This document shows positions 33,854 to 46,500 of a stretch of DNA of 64,000 nt, in pieces (positions within the stretch are counted from its first letter, which is position 1; each line of letters starts with the position of its first letter). The position numbers and the translations under genes were made by a program. The notes beneath the pieces are model-generated. The model had not been told where the DNA came from and searched no databases. It saw nothing but the letters and a program-made list of their open reading frames with translations. Origin of the DNA: Thozetella sp. PMI_491 (lineage: Eukaryota > Ascomycota > Sordariomycetes > Chaetosphaeriales > Chaetosphaeriaceae); the NCBI GenBank assembly GCA_021432635.1, contig MU270021.1, positions 876,594 through 940,593 of the forward strand, read 5' to 3'.

Positions 33854-36800
33854 GTTGACAACAAACGGGGCGGTCGGGCCGCGTAGCTGTTGTGGGAAAG
33901 AAACGACAGAGCACGACCAGGACCGCTATACTGTCGTAAATGAAGCTTCTTGTGGTCGGCTCGACAACACCAAACGACTCGTGTGAGAGACGGCAGGGAC
34001 GACGAGAGAAGAAGAAACCAAGCTGGACCCTGGATGGGTGCGGGCTTGGGCTCGACTATAACGTCGTGGTCGAGAGGGCTATCGGAGCACGATCGCCACT
34101 AGCCTTCCAGTGGTGGGCTGTCAGGATAGGACTAGGCCCTGTGCCTACCGGCGCTGGCGGGACCTCCTCAGGGGTTCGACGCTCAGGGCAACCGAACGTA
34201 CCGCCACTGGGTGGTCTAGAGGATCTATGTTTCTGCGTCCTAACCCGTTTCCTCACAACGCCCCGAGATTTAGTTGAAAGAGGGGCAGGGCCTAGGGGGG
34301 GGGGGCTAAGAAGGGGGGGGGAGGGTTCGTCGAGGGGTCAAGGAGACAGCCGTCCTGGCTCAGCCATACCGAGGCCGTCCAATCGCTGACCAACCGGCTT
34401 TGTGCTGGTCACGGAAAATCCAGTTCTCACGGCTCTCCCTGTCTCTCCCTATGTCGAGACGCCAGGCGAACGGGAACAGTAGCGAACAAGCTAGGCAGCG
34501 AGTCAACCCCTCCGGTTCGACGGGTCGTACGATGTGGCAGGCGCGAGGACAAGTAGAGCCTCGGCGATGGGATGCTAAGAACAACGGAGAAGAGGACAGA
34601 GAACGCGGCGAGATGCGCCTCTTCCTCAGCGGGGCCATAGTCTTGATATCGACTCTGCCGAGGAGACGGCACGGAGCCTGTGGCGCCCTAGCCCCCCATC
34701 CGCCCACGACAAAGCCAGCCTGCCAGCCAAGTCGGATGACACTGTGAAGGGTTGCTAGCATGGACCGGCGAATCCATGGCCCATTCCTATTCGACGAGGG
34801 CTCGGGCACGAACCCAGAGATAGCGGACGCCACAGGCGCGCCAGCACGGCCGGGCGACCCTCGGGACTATCCCAGCAAGAGCTTAGCTGGATTGTGAGAG
34901 GCACGGCTGGGCCGTGGCAAGGGGAGAACGCGACCACAGCAGCCGGGGGGGCAAGTCTGTAGAGTCAGGATCAGGGTGTATTGTTGACTCGAGGTCTAGA
35001 CTTCGTGGGACATGTGGAGTTTCCTGTGGATACGCGGGCTATGCGTTTCCTCCTCCTGCCCACAAAGCAACTACGTAGGCACAGGTGCGATGATGCACGC
35101 TTGGTATAGTAGTTTCTACCTGATCGATCGGCTGAGGCCAATAACCCGGGACAGATCCTGGCTTGTCTTGGTAAGATGATCAACCGGTAAATCGAATTTG
35201 GTTACTCCAGGGGGGGGAACTAGGACCCGGGATCGAGGGCTTGCCATTTGCTGTGATAAAGCCTCCGGACAATGTGCCTGCCAATGGGATGCCCGAGCGC
35301 CTCTGCCTTTTTTTTCTTTCCCCCCTCTGGCTCGGCCGCGACGCCTCGCAGACGCCTCGTATGACACTAGTGATGCTTAGCCATGACACAGGTTGGCTGG
35401 CAGCGGGAGACAGGACGGGATTTTTTTTTTTTTCACAAGCTGCGGAACGGGCAGCCAGTCGCCCGTCAGGGAAACGAGTCATTGGACTCCCTCTGTGCCT
35501 GAGCAATCTGTCAGCAGTGGCATGTCCTTGCCTTCTGAGCTTAATTCAGACAAAGGAAAGAAGTAGAAAGAAAAAAAATTCTATGACCTGAGGTTGTTTG
35601 CAAAGTTGTTCTACGGGAACCCTAAACATAAGCGAGGGAGCCTCGAGCGATACAAGTCCTTGGAGCGCTATCGCCTCTGGTGTATGCACTATGGAATACT
35701 GGCCGAATCACCGAAAGCAGGGCGTCCCATGCCATGACGCCCCAGGTCCAGTTGTAGAGTGGGCCATGCTTGGCAGCCCCAGGATAGGTGCCGAATGGCC
35801 CGGCATAGCGGGATCCCACCTCAGTGATCTACGGGCTGCGCGTGCCGGCCGCCCCCTGCCCTTGTCCGCTGCAAGTCGATGCTGCAGGCAGGCCGCAGGC
35901 CCAGCCAAACAACAAGCGAGAAGAGGGCGCGGGAGAGTGGAAAGGGGAAGGCAAAAGCCATTGCATGCAGGATACACACGCCACACATCTTCAGCATTTC
36001 GTCATCGCCCTGCAGTGTCCCCCCTCGCCTCAAAAACAACGCAGTCGTAACCCCCGGCCATTGCCCACAGTCTCTGGAAGAATCTTGCCCGACCTCTCTC
36101 CCTCCCTCTCCTCTTCCCCGCACCAAACCAATCAAGGCCAGGCCGGGATCATCGGAACCAGCCGGCCATTCTCGCCCATCCACCCAGCCCCGGCATTCGG
36201 ATTATGACCTTATTTTTAGGCGGGTTCGGAAAACTATCGTAAACGCGGGCACACGTACCACGCGCCGGGCTCTACTATACTGCCTCTGGCTGTTGTCCGG
36301 CTGCCTTGGCAGAGCTGAAAATTTGTCACGGACCTACCTGGCCTTTTGGCCAGCATCAGGGGCACTAAGGGAACTAGCACGGACCGATCGCTTTGCTGCT
36401 ATCGTCGCCGGAGTCTAGCCTAGCGCGTCGAGCCAGCTGCAGGGCTGCAGTCCCATATGCCTCGGCTCTCTCTCTTGATATGGGAGGAGCGAGTTTTAGT
36501 TTGACTTTTCTCTGTATGCCCATGGCTAGAACGGGCTGTTCTGAGCGAAGCCATCCGGGTCTTGCGCGGACACGCCGTACAATGAACGAAGGTTCTGGCC
36601 AAGGACTGCCTCCGTACGCCAATCCCGGTAGGCCAACTTTGCTCTGATAGTAATAGGCCTTGGTTGTATGGCTCGGCCTCTCAAGGTCTAAATACTGTTC
36701 TCACAGTCCATGAACCGCGTATCTGTGTGGCCAGAAGCATGTCTCAAGTTTTCTTTCATGTAAGGCAGCGCCCCGGTTGGTCGGATACAAGATGACGGCA

Positions 36801-38921
36801 TGTGAAGGAGCTTTGGGATCTAGGTCTGATTGGGTTGGAAGCAACAGCACTATCAACGCACGCAAGAGAGCCCGCTCTCGGTTATCATTTCCGAGTGGCC
36901 CCGGCGCACAAGCCCAGTAGGTAGAGCCAGTTAACCTTCAGGAACCGAGTCTCCCAAGATCATCTAGCAGGGGGGGGCCATGAGAACCCATGAGTGAACA
37001 TCCCGGAGCTGAAAGCTAGTCGCCCCCTCTCGTACCCCTCTTTCAACACTCTTTTCACGTTCCTTGCCAAACTAACCCCGTAGAGTTCCCTTCTTAGCGA
37101 TCCCGGCAGAGTGTTACCGTGCTCCACCGATCTCGTGGAAACAACTGAAGGCTCAGGGTGACAGCAAGCTCGCCCGCCCCACGTCCATAGGAAGACATGA
37201 CGGGGAGGCCCTCGAGAGAACAGAAACGGCTGCCTGTTTCTATCCTTGATCCGCTGTTTCCTCCGGATATGCGGCCGGCATTCCGTAGTACGAGAGCCGA
37301 CAGCCAGCTCCGCACCAAAGTGGTGTGCTGGTACGGTCCATCGCTATTGAGTGGCATACACTCGGTCGCACCATAAGTCTTCTCCTCACTGCCACCACGC
37401 TACGCGGTGCACGGGTCCGCGATCAGATACTCTTGGACGGACAGAGCGTCTGGGGTAGAAACGGCTTTAGTCCCCATTAGGTGCATCTACATGATCATCA
37501 TTAAATAACCGGCTTCGTATCCAGTTTGACTACCGAGCCCACTGCTTGGGAAAGACTTTCGCGCTCCTTTGCCTAGTCGATCGCATAGTTTTATCCCTCC
37601 CTCTCTACTCCGCCCTTGGTCCTTATCCCTCTCCCCGCATGTTCGTGGCGTGAAACGAGTCTATCTGCACGCTATACTGATGTGCATGATGCGCAGACAG
37701 CGGTCAGATCGCGATCGAGTTATCCCTGAGTACCAACTCTAGTCCTGGGCCCATATTTGGCCTGCGTGGCCCGACTGCCAACACACCCAAACATGGGATG
37801 ATGGGCGTCGCATCGCTCAAAGTTTATCCGTGGTTATCTAGTAACACTCGCCTAGCCTCCGCGGCACTATGGACTTGGCACCCGGCAGCTCTCGGACAGG
37901 CAGCATGTGCGCCATTGGTCCAGGCTATCCTTTCTGCCCTCCATAGGTAGCTCAGCTCTTCAGCTGAAACGAGTGCTCACGATTCCTGCTCTTTGCATGC
38001 CTGCATACCCCTACGTAGCTGCCTACGTACGCTGCGTGTGGTGGCTGTTTTATCCAACCCAGGCAACGTGGCCAGGAGTTGTCCCGCCACCTGCACATTC
38101 TGAATATCCTATCTCTTACTCCCTCATCAAGGTCCTCTGAGCATCCTTGCTTGGCTCCCGTCTCTGGCTGTGAGAAGCTAACAGACCGGCCTTTTGCTTC
38201 TAATTCCATAATGCCCTACGAGTAACATGTAGCCTGTATGCGGCACAGCTATGTTGTCGGACAAAAGCGGTAATATACATGTACGCGAACCTATAGGTCT
38301 TTCTAGCTAATTTCCAAGAGGCCTATGCTGTTTCTTAATGCCCAATAATTGAGCTCGTATGTCATGCAGCTCGGCAATGCTCGGCGGGTCGCGGCTTTGA
38401 ATGCAGGCGATGGATACAGAAACGATCAATAATTCCGGCATCGAATTCATACCTACGTTGGATATCCTTTTATCCTCGTCATAAAATTTCGATTAAAATA
38501 TTTTGCCGTGCAGAACACGAAATGCCAGAACAAAATGTGTATTAGAGGCGCCTGTCTTTGTCGTGCTCGTCCTCGACGTTAACTCTCGATGGCGGGGCGT
38601 CCAAGGAAGTGCAGTAGCGCCGATAAGAATTTTCTTATCAGGTTCATGCCAATCCAGCTTTCACCACTTCCACGCAGAACCCAGGATTCGTCACCAGAAA
38701 CACCGCGTCGGGGTCCGCGGGGATATATTCAAGGAGCCTAGGCATTCTAATTTGAATAATATATCTTTCCGTTGCGATTCCTAGCTTGTCTCTACTTCTC
38801 TGGTGCGGCCTCCGGCTTCGGCCAAGCTTTTTCATTACCCCTCCAAAGCGCGACAAAAAAAAACCCCTCCATGCACTTGAGAAGGCGGGACATACGGTGA
38901 AACTCGACGTACCCAGCGGCG
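33854..38921. other. 5-kb intergenic region, no gene seen
   Basis: The left end is the promoter side of the MHYT gene and the right end the promoter of the Cia1 gene. In between are only short frames without protein character. Base composition shifts from GC-rich (34-36 kb) to mixed, with an AT-rich patch at about 38200-38520. Homopolymers occur at 34297-34322 (G) and 35420-35432 (T). Confidence 0.5.
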
Positions 38922-40277
38922 ATGGCGTCCTCGACGCTGCCTACAGAGCTCCGGCTCGAACCATTGGCTCCCTTCAAGCCCGAACTCTACCAGCGCGCCT
39001 GGGCGTCTGTCCCGCATCCCACTCTACCCCTCCTCGCCACCTCCCACTCGAAGGCAGTCACCATCTACTCTCTATCCAACCTCACCAAGCATAGCGCCCT
39101 CACCGGCGGCCACACGCGCTCCGTGCGCTGCGCAACCTGGAAGCCGAACCTACCGCCGCACCAGCTGTGCGTCGTGACCGGCAGCTTCGACTCGACGGCC
39201 GGGCTATGGCGCTACGATGGCGACAGCGCCCAGTCGTCCCTTGAGACCGAAGTAACCTCTTCGCACGCGGCAGACCCGGACCTGCCCGGCGCCGAGGACA
39301 AAGACCAAGACGATTGGGAGTTCACATTGGTGCTCGAGGGCCACGAGAATGAGATCAAGAGCGTGGCCTTCTCGCCCACTGGCCAGTACCTGGCCACCTC
39401 GTCGCGCGACAAGTCGGTGTGGATCTGGGAGGACGTCGGCGCGACAGAGGGTGATGACGAGTGGGAGACAGTCGCGGTACTGAACGAGCATGACGGCGAC
39501 GTCAAGGCCGTGGCATGGTGCCCCGATGTGCCCGGGCGCAGCGGCCGCGGCCGGTATAGCGCCGACGTGCTAGCGAGCGCGAGCTACGACAATACAGTAC
39601 GGATCTGGCGTGAGGATAGCGACGGCGAGTGGGTATGTGTCGCAGTGCTCGAGGGCCACCAGGAGACTGTATGGGGCTTGCAGTGGGAGTCACGGCCCCG
39701 CGGAAACGCGTTCCCGCGCTTGCTGACCTTCTCGGCGGACACGACCATCAGGATATGGACGCTACGGGAAGAGAGCGAAGAAGACGAAGCGGCCGCGGCG
39801 GCGATGACGGCCGGATTCGGGAGGATCCCGAACACCATGCGAAGGTCCCTGCGGGAGGAGTGGGACTGCACTGATGTGCTACCCAAGACACACACGCGGG
39901 ATATATACTCGGTCTCGTGGAGCGAGACCTCGGGCCTCGTAGCAAGCACAGGAAGTGACGGTCTCATCGCAGTATACGGCGAGGAGGAGAACCCGGTCAC
40001 AGCTGCTGAAGCTGGCGGTGACGTCCAGATGACATCCCCGCCTCCGGAACAGCCGTCAGGGGAGGCAGATGGCAGTTCAGTAGCACCAAATGGCCCCGTC
40101 CCCGCTAATCGTTGGAGGACCCTGGCAACCGTGCAAGATGCCCATGGCCCTTATGAGATAAATCACCTCACATGGTGCAAGAGATTCGATCCTGGGGTCG
40201 AGGTGAAGGGCGTAGAGGAGATGCTCGTCACGACAGGCGACGATGGAGTGGTACGGCCATGGGAGATTGTAAAATAA
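38922..40277 (+). CDS. CIA1: Cytosolic iron-sulfur assembly WD40 protein Cia1/CIAO1
   Basis: An intronless frame of 451 residues. It is a seven-bladed WD40 propeller; clear blades are GHTRSVRCATW...GSFDSTAGLW, GHENEIKSVAFSP...TSSRDKSVWIW, EHDGDVKAVAW...ASYDNTVRIW, GHQETVWGLQW...FSADTTIRIW, THTRDIYSVSW...STGSDGLIAVY and a last blade ending TGDDGVVRPWEIVK. Cia1 is part of the targeting complex (with Cia2 and Mms19) that hands Fe-S clusters to cytosolic and nuclear apoproteins. The order and spacing of the blades, and the central phrase ATSSRDKSVWIWE, mark this family over other WD40 proteins. It is longer than the roughly 330-residue yeast and human proteins because of acidic insertions between blades 2 and 3, between blades 5 and 6, and in blade 7, which is usual in filamentous fungi. 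Confidence 0.93.
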   Translation: MASSTLPTELRLEPLAPFKPELYQRAWASVPHPTLPLLATSHSKAVTIYSLSNLTKHSALTGGHTRSVRCATWKPNLPPHQLCVVTGSFDSTAGLWRYDGDSAQSSLETEVTSSHAADPDLPGAEDKDQDDWEFTLVLEGHENEIKSVAFSPTGQYLATSSRDKSVWIWEDVGATEGDDEWETVAVLNEHDGDVKAVAWCPDVPGRSGRGRYSADVLASASYDNTVRIWREDSDGEWVCVAVLEGHQETVWGLQWESRPRGNAFPRLLTFSADTTIRIWTLREESEEDEAAAAAMTAGFGRIPNTMRRSLREEWDCTDVLPKTHTRDIYSVSWSETSGLVASTGSDGLIAVYGEEENPVTAAEAGGDVQMTSPPPEQPSGEADGSSVAPNGPVPANRWRTLATVQDAHGPYEINHLTWCKRFDPGVEVKGVEEMLVTTGDDGVVRPWEIVK

Positions 40278-41061
40278 ATAGATGCTCGGAATTTTTACAA
40301 GGCCATGCCGTCGCCCTCACATGCGTTCTGTACCTGCAGGCTGAGGCCGTGCAAGAGCTGCGACTCGTCTAGTAGGTAGAGTCTACTACCGCGTGTTGCC
40401 AACGCGTCCGTGGCTCCAGATCCATGGCAGCAGAAGATACAAACCAGCCAGCATAAAATCCTTAGCAAAGTAGAAATTTATCGAGAATACGAGGTAGTAA
40501 CTTGTGCCTCTGTCTCTTGTAGTTTTCGAAGTGCCGTAGTAAGTTACAAGGCCCTATGTTTGTCCTCAACCTTTTCGTATCAGGCAGTGCTACTCAAGAG
40601 ACATTGATTAATCGTATTATAGTCAGGCTATATATACTGAGCTAGATGGGACACACGACCTTTGGATATCTTACATTTCTGTCATGAGCATTCCCTACCA
40701 ACATAGTCCCCTACTCCGAACGAGTAGGTGCCAAGTGATGTCGCTGAGGCCCCGCCGATGTTTAGCCGATGCACGAGCGCTCTTGCCCCACGCCCTCGCT
40801 CCCTTGGTCAGATGGCTGCTGGACCTGTCCGCATTCAATCTCACTTTTCCTCGCCTCGGGCGGACTTCGACACTCAGAAGCGCAAGGAACATCCGAGCTG
40901 TGAACCAGCGCCACCACCCCTTCCGCATTCTGATCGCTTTTGCGACGCCGCCTGTCCTCTTCCTCGCCACCACGGCGTTTGCCTCGCGGTATAAACCTCT
41001 CGCCCGCCCGCCAGAGGAATCCGCGTCAGCTGCCCGTGACTCCAAGCTACACACCCCAGCC
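40278..41061 (+). promoter_or_regulatory. Intergenic/promoter region before the F-box gene
   Basis: Lies between two same-strand genes. A TATAAA sits at 40991-40996, about 65 bp before the chosen ATG at 41062. The frame of the downstream gene is open back to an ATG at 40684, which leaves a possible longer protein (see findings). AT-rich sequence lies at 40600-40680. Confidence 0.4.
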
Positions 41062-43506
41062 ATGGCCCCCACTTCTGACGCTGAGCGCCGAAGCTCGACC
41101 CGTCTCCGCGTCGCCGAGGAGCGCCGGCAGGCCTCGCACTCCGGAGATTCCTCCCGAGCCCGAGCCCTCCGGGCGGCCAAGCGCCACGGCGACACTGCTC
41201 AGCCCAACGCCGCCTCCAACTCCACCCAGGCCGTAGCCTCTCTATCGGTATCAGCCAACAGCGACACAGATGACGATCTCAATGATGATGGAGACGAGGA
41301 TTTCGTCGCAAATGCATCACGCGCTCGTCGGGCTTCGCTCAAGCGCAGAGTCGCAGTCGCTATCTCTCCCGGATCGCCCGATCCCTTAACGGTCAGCCCT
41401 TTGTCCAAGAGGCCGCGTCGGTCTGCGCGCGGGCATCTCGATCCCTCAATTGGCCATGACACGGATCGCGGGGACCGCCGCCAGAATGGGTCCAGTGGTG
41501 ACTCCCCCGCGCCCGCCCCGGCTCATCGCTCATCAGCACCCCAGCGTCTCTCAGCCAACTCGTCTCACAAAGCCAAAGCCAAAGCCGTTGCATCCGCCAA
41601 GAAGCAAAAACCTGCCGCTTCAGCTAAGAAGTCGTCGAAGACTGCAATTCACGACCCTCTATCAGCCCTCAAGGAGAATGCTGTAATCCCGCCATGGAAG
41701 GATCTTCCTTACTTCGTCCTTATCAACATTTTCCAAGCTGTCGCAGACCAACTGCCGGACTTGGCTCGCAGCAAATGGCTGGTTGAGGCCAGTCTGGCGT
41801 GCCGCGACTTCTGCGAGCCCGCCCTGACGGTGTTGTACCAGTCCCCGCCCCTGCTGAATCGGCCAATGGCGCACAAGTTAGTCGAGCTGCTTGCCAGGGA
41901 TCCCGACTCCACCAGGTACAACTATCGACAGAAGGTCGAGAAGCTCCACATCGACGTCCCCGGTGTTGCCAGGGGCCTCTATCAAGGTCATGCGCTCGAT
42001 CTGACTGCCCTCGTCGGCCCCCTTCCCCGACTACGAGTCCTCGACTTCTACCACGACCTCGACCTGCCCCCCTATCGCAGCTTGGACGAAAGCTTCAAGT
42101 GGCGATACCCCGACTCCCTCTTTCAGGTCCTAGGTGCAGTACCGGACCATGATGCCCCGGCAGACGACCAGCTTCCAGACCTGGCTGCCATGGAAGACCC
42201 CTTGCACCCCAAGTCGATGCAAGCAGCTGATGAGAAACGACAAGCAACCAGGCTCACCGGATGGCGGTGGAACCGGCGGATGATGGGCCCAGACTTCGAC
42301 ATCCGCCGCATCAGGGATCTCCATTTAACCCCTTCTTTTTCTGGACTTCAGAGGATCGGGTTCCTAAATTACCAAGTGCCGTCCATGAGTGCGAAGCACC
42401 CAGATGCCTCGTGGGAGGAACGTGATAAAGAAGCCATCGATGAATTTGCTAGTGCGATCAATGCACTCCCAGCCCTTGAGTTTCTTACCATTGAGACTTC
42501 TACGATCGTCAATGGTGACTTACTGTTCCAGCTGCCCGAGACACTCAAGACCTTGCAGCTTATCAACTGCTGGGAAGTCAACTCTCGCGACTTTGCTGCC
42601 TACATTCTCTCGCGCGGCCGCGAGCTGCGTCATCTCTGCTTGCATCATAACCAGAGCCTTGCTCTCGGCTTCTTAACCGTCCTCGGCGAGGCATGTCCTC
42701 ATCTGCAGACCCTCAGCATGGACTTTCGATACTATAAGCACCACACGTTCTACAACGATGCGGACCCCAACTACGATGAAGTCTTGAAAACAGACCAGGT
42801 TCCTACCTGGCCTGCAAGCCTCGAGGTCATTGAGCTCGTGAACATGCGCAAGTGGACGGCCGAGGCCGCTCAGCTGCTGTTCAAATCGCTGGTAGACAGC
42901 GCGCACAACCTTCCAAATTTACGCCATCTCGATATCAGGGCTATGCTAGATATCCCGATTCGGCAGCGCTCTGAGATCCGCGACAAGTGGACCGCAGAGC
43001 TCAAGAAGGTGTTTCTACGAAAATGGAAGCCGCCGCTCCCCTTCTATAGCCTACAGCACCCACCTTATCAACCCCGCAGACCTATGCCACCCAAGGAGCA
43101 CCCCGCCAAGGTTAAGCTGTCTGAAGATGGCCGGCGCAGCACCCGCATTTCCACTTTTGGTCAAGACTCTGGGACATCATCTCGCGCTGGTAGCGCCGGC
43201 CGAGGCTTGCGGGACCGATTAGGGAAGCAGTCATATGCCGAACCGGATAGCAGCGACTTCGACACGGATGAGGAACAGGACGAGATCCCACCCGATTCGC
43301 CGGCTAGCGAGGCAAGCTCTGCATCGTCGGAGGGAGATGGGTTTATCCACGGCATGTGCGAGTTTGTCAACGTCAAGCTGGACAACCAGAAGCCGACGGA
43401 GCAGACATGGAGTATGAACGATTTCCTTGACTCGGAAGGGGACGATCCTACCGACGACGAGTGGGACGGTGATAGAGACACTAACGATGACCATCACGCC
43501 TGGTGA
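41062..43506 (+). CDS. F-box and leucine-rich-repeat-like protein
   Basis: 814 residues in one exon from the ATG at 41062 (MAPTSDAERRSSTRLRV). The first 200 residues are disordered and basic, with Ala/Lys repeats (SHKAKAKAVASAKKQK) that may form nuclear localisation signals. An F-box-like motif follows at about 209-255 (PWKDLPYFVLINIFQAVAD ... ASLACRDFCEPALTVLY). After it come irregular leucine-rich repeats (LPALEFLTIET, LPETLKTLQLINCWEV, GRELRHLCLHHNQSL, CPHLQTLSMDF, LPNLRHLDIRAM). The C-terminus is very acidic. F-box proteins with leucine-rich repeats recruit substrates to SCF ubiquitin ligases, but I cannot name a substrate or an orthologue. Upstream in-frame ATGs exist at 40684 and 40738; I prefer 41062 because a TATAAA lies just upstream of it and the sequence before it is not clearly protein-like. 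Confidence 0.8.
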   Translation: MAPTSDAERRSSTRLRVAEERRQASHSGDSSRARALRAAKRHGDTAQPNAASNSTQAVASLSVSANSDTDDDLNDDGDEDFVANASRARRASLKRRVAVAISPGSPDPLTVSPLSKRPRRSARGHLDPSIGHDTDRGDRRQNGSSGDSPAPAPAHRSSAPQRLSANSSHKAKAKAVASAKKQKPAASAKKSSKTAIHDPLSALKENAVIPPWKDLPYFVLINIFQAVADQLPDLARSKWLVEASLACRDFCEPALTVLYQSPPLLNRPMAHKLVELLARDPDSTRYNYRQKVEKLHIDVPGVARGLYQGHALDLTALVGPLPRLRVLDFYHDLDLPPYRSLDESFKWRYPDSLFQVLGAVPDHDAPADDQLPDLAAMEDPLHPKSMQAADEKRQATRLTGWRWNRRMMGPDFDIRRIRDLHLTPSFSGLQRIGFLNYQVPSMSAKHPDASWEERDKEAIDEFASAINALPALEFLTIETSTIVNGDLLFQLPETLKTLQLINCWEVNSRDFAAYILSRGRELRHLCLHHNQSLALGFLTVLGEACPHLQTLSMDFRYYKHHTFYNDADPNYDEVLKTDQVPTWPASLEVIELVNMRKWTAEAAQLLFKSLVDSAHNLPNLRHLDIRAMLDIPIRQRSEIRDKWTAELKKVFLRKWKPPLPFYSLQHPPYQPRRPMPPKEHPAKVKLSEDGRRSTRISTFGQDSGTSSRAGSAGRGLRDRLGKQSYAEPDSSDFDTDEEQDEIPPDSPASEASSASSEGDGFIHGMCEFVNVKLDNQKPTEQTWSMNDFLDSEGDDPTDDEWDGDRDTNDDHHAW

Positions 43507-46500
43507 AGAGCCTGCTTCAGCGGTCAATCTCGTTACAGGAGACTCGTCATAGCCTAGTTGCCGGCAGCTGGGTGGGACACAGAGATGAGAGCGATAGGCG
43601 CTGGCCAAGCATTGCTTAGCTGGGTACTGTTTCACTCCATGACCGGGTGTCATTTTACATTTCACTTTTTACATGATAGAACCAGCACTGCCAAGGAGTT
43701 ATGAGAGAGGGGTACAAATGGAATGGGGACCTGACTATGGGCTTATGCCATTAATATCCCAGAGTGGGGAAGTTTACTCCGGTAGATATGTGCGTTGCAT
43801 TTACATGTACATCTTACGACTGAGCTGAACGGCTTTGCCGCCGTGTAAAAAGCACTATTGGACTCGATGCTTCATCTCTGTTTGTCATAATACTGGTGGT
43901 GGATATGGCTGCCCCAGTAGCGGTATCCTTATACGCAGCCTCCAACAGTATTGTCCCACCGTTGCTCTCCGGATTAGGTGCTCCATGGTCGCCGGAAAGG
44001 CTCAAACGGCTACCACAAGAGGGTTTCCGGTGTTCTATACTTATAAATATTCTAAAAAGAAAGGTTCAGTAAATGTCGTCCACTTATTAGTTGGGCCTAG
44101 CGAACCTTACTAGATCCCCTCTCTCTCTCTGCATTCCTACGTAATCACCACCAACATATTTATACCTGTTTAGCGGTTGACACAAGACAGTGCCTTTTAG
44201 TCGACATAGGTGCACCATACTATCAATTTCCACTCAAGCCCTAGTAACGATATCTGGATAAGGCTTGCTATATGCAAACCCTTTTGATGGCAACTGCACT
44301 GGGAGACAAGCCCGAGTGGTTTCATCCAATGACACCTCCCACTCGTGTTAAAATGGCTCCTAGTCCGCCTACAAAGTTATTTGATGAGATATATTAATTC
44401 GACAAGGACGCCCCGTCGTACTTTGTATCTTCCTACTCAAACCATTATCCATGGTAGTCTTTTCCCATCAGACTACATCCTAGTCATACCTAGACACCAT
44501 CCCAGAAAGACTATGGCGGGCAATAGGTATCACTTCGCTAAGGGGCACTTTTGCCGTTAATTTTTCTTTTAACTGGTGATCGCGGCTCCATTTGTTTGTT
44601 TCTCTTTCACGCTATTAGGAATCTTAGTTCCGGATGTCTTGCTTTCCCTTATTCTGGAGGAGCAGATGCTATGTGGCTCGGCTTGGAGCACCAGTATTCG
44701 ACCATTGTGTTACTTGTTCATACCAAAATCTTGTGTCAGGAACATTTCTTTGGGCCTGCAGTAGCCAAGCTTTTTCAGGGGCAGTCCCAGGTCTTGGGTG
44801 TCTTTGTAAGATGCCTACTCTTTCCAGCAACGGCCACACCCTGAAGCACCAGCCGACCCAGAACTGCCTCAGTCTATCCATGAGAAATACTACACTTCTC
44901 GTTCATTTAACGATCCAGCGATCATCTGTGTTCTTTCTTTGTCCAACAGTCAAAGACCTAATCCTGCCCCCTCCCCCTCCCCTGCAGGTCCGGCAGAGAG
45001 CACTTCCCTTCTCAGAGCTGGCACCCCCATCTAGACCACATTCCCGCAGCACTTTTCCGCACATGCAGCGTTCTATCTTGCGCAATTGATGCGTCGTCCC
45101 TGGAGCTTGGACCGCCTGCACTCCTGGTGACCGATCGGTGGGGGTGGCGACTAAGCGCTGCATGCTTATGTCGTCAACTCGACCGTCAGGCCTAATAAGA
45201 TGCAAGAGTCCGCCAGTCTCTAGCACATACGGCCCCGCGGCAGATCTGTCGAGGTGTCGCACACTTTCCTACCTGCTATCCTTGGGCGAGTGCCTGATAC
45301 CAGTTTCCCTTGTTGCTTCGATCAGCTTGGGTGTAGGCCGTCAGTGGATCCTTGCAATCATGTAGACAATATCAGTGGCTAGGTGATCTGCAAGTCCACG
45401 GTGTGCATAGAACATGGGGCCCTTTTTTTTTCTCTTTTTTTCTTCTTTTCTTTTAGGGTATTTTTAATCTGTTATAGCACTGTCGTCTTTGCCTCTTTCT
45501 CTGTCTCGCCTTTTTTTTTTCTTTTTTTTTTTTCTCCTTCTCCCAACTCGAACTCTCGAACTCTCGAACTCTCGAACCTCCCCGCCCTCCTTCCCCCCTT
45601 CCCCTTCTCTGCCACGACTGGTATGAGGTTTGGCCTAGCTAGAAGCGCGATCTAGGTTAAGGGATAGTTAGAGCTTTAGAAACTAGCATATAATGAGATT
45701 CCCTCATTAGAAGTACAGGAATTGTGAAATTGTTATTTTTTCGTTACTGCACTGAGAACCCGGAGTAGGCGAGAGTTCCAGTTCTACTTCTCCTTGTCCC
45801 TAACAACGGGGCAATATGCACTATCTCCAGGTCCAAGGACGGATTTGGGGGGCGGGGAGCAGGAAGGGTAAGGAAGCTCCAGCATGTGTAGAATATCACA
45901 CTACATCCTAAGAAAATCCCTCAGGGGTAAGTTCTCTCGAGAACGAGTCGTGTGGAATGGCTAGTTTAAAGGCAAGATGTCCCAATACCATATCTCTTTA
46001 TCGTCATTGCTAAGAATTCCCGGGCGGCCACGGACCAATGGCTAACATACTAGAGAGCACCATCCTGATTCTCTAGTTTAGAGTGTCTCCTGAGGTCTTC
46101 AATCTGGTACCCTATCATGCGTGAAAAGAACCGAAGAACGGAGCGAAGTACAGCTCCTCGGCTAAGAAGAGCCCGTACCGGATCTCATCCAAGAATGTGA
46201 GCATTGTAACTTGGGAAAAGAGACCGAGGGATTGGCTCGCCAGCCATCGCGAAATGTAGCGGCAAGCCCTCTCAAGGGTCACTACGCTACAGACACGGTA
46301 GTCCGCTTCCCTGTTCGACCGTCGCCCTCCGTGACGTCAAGATTTACAGCACAGGAAGTTTTCCAACCCATAGCTAAATGCCCCTCTTAACTATTGCATG
46401 TTCCCTGTCAGCACATGCCAATTTGAACGCTGCCGCCTTACTACCCAAGCCTAGGACTGACCCGGCATGAGCAACATGCGGATATGAGCCCAACAGGGCC

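Noticed and set aside
45540-45580. Octamer array as an internal telomere-like repeat
   Set aside because: The unit CTCGAACT is not related to TTAGGG and the array has only four copies.
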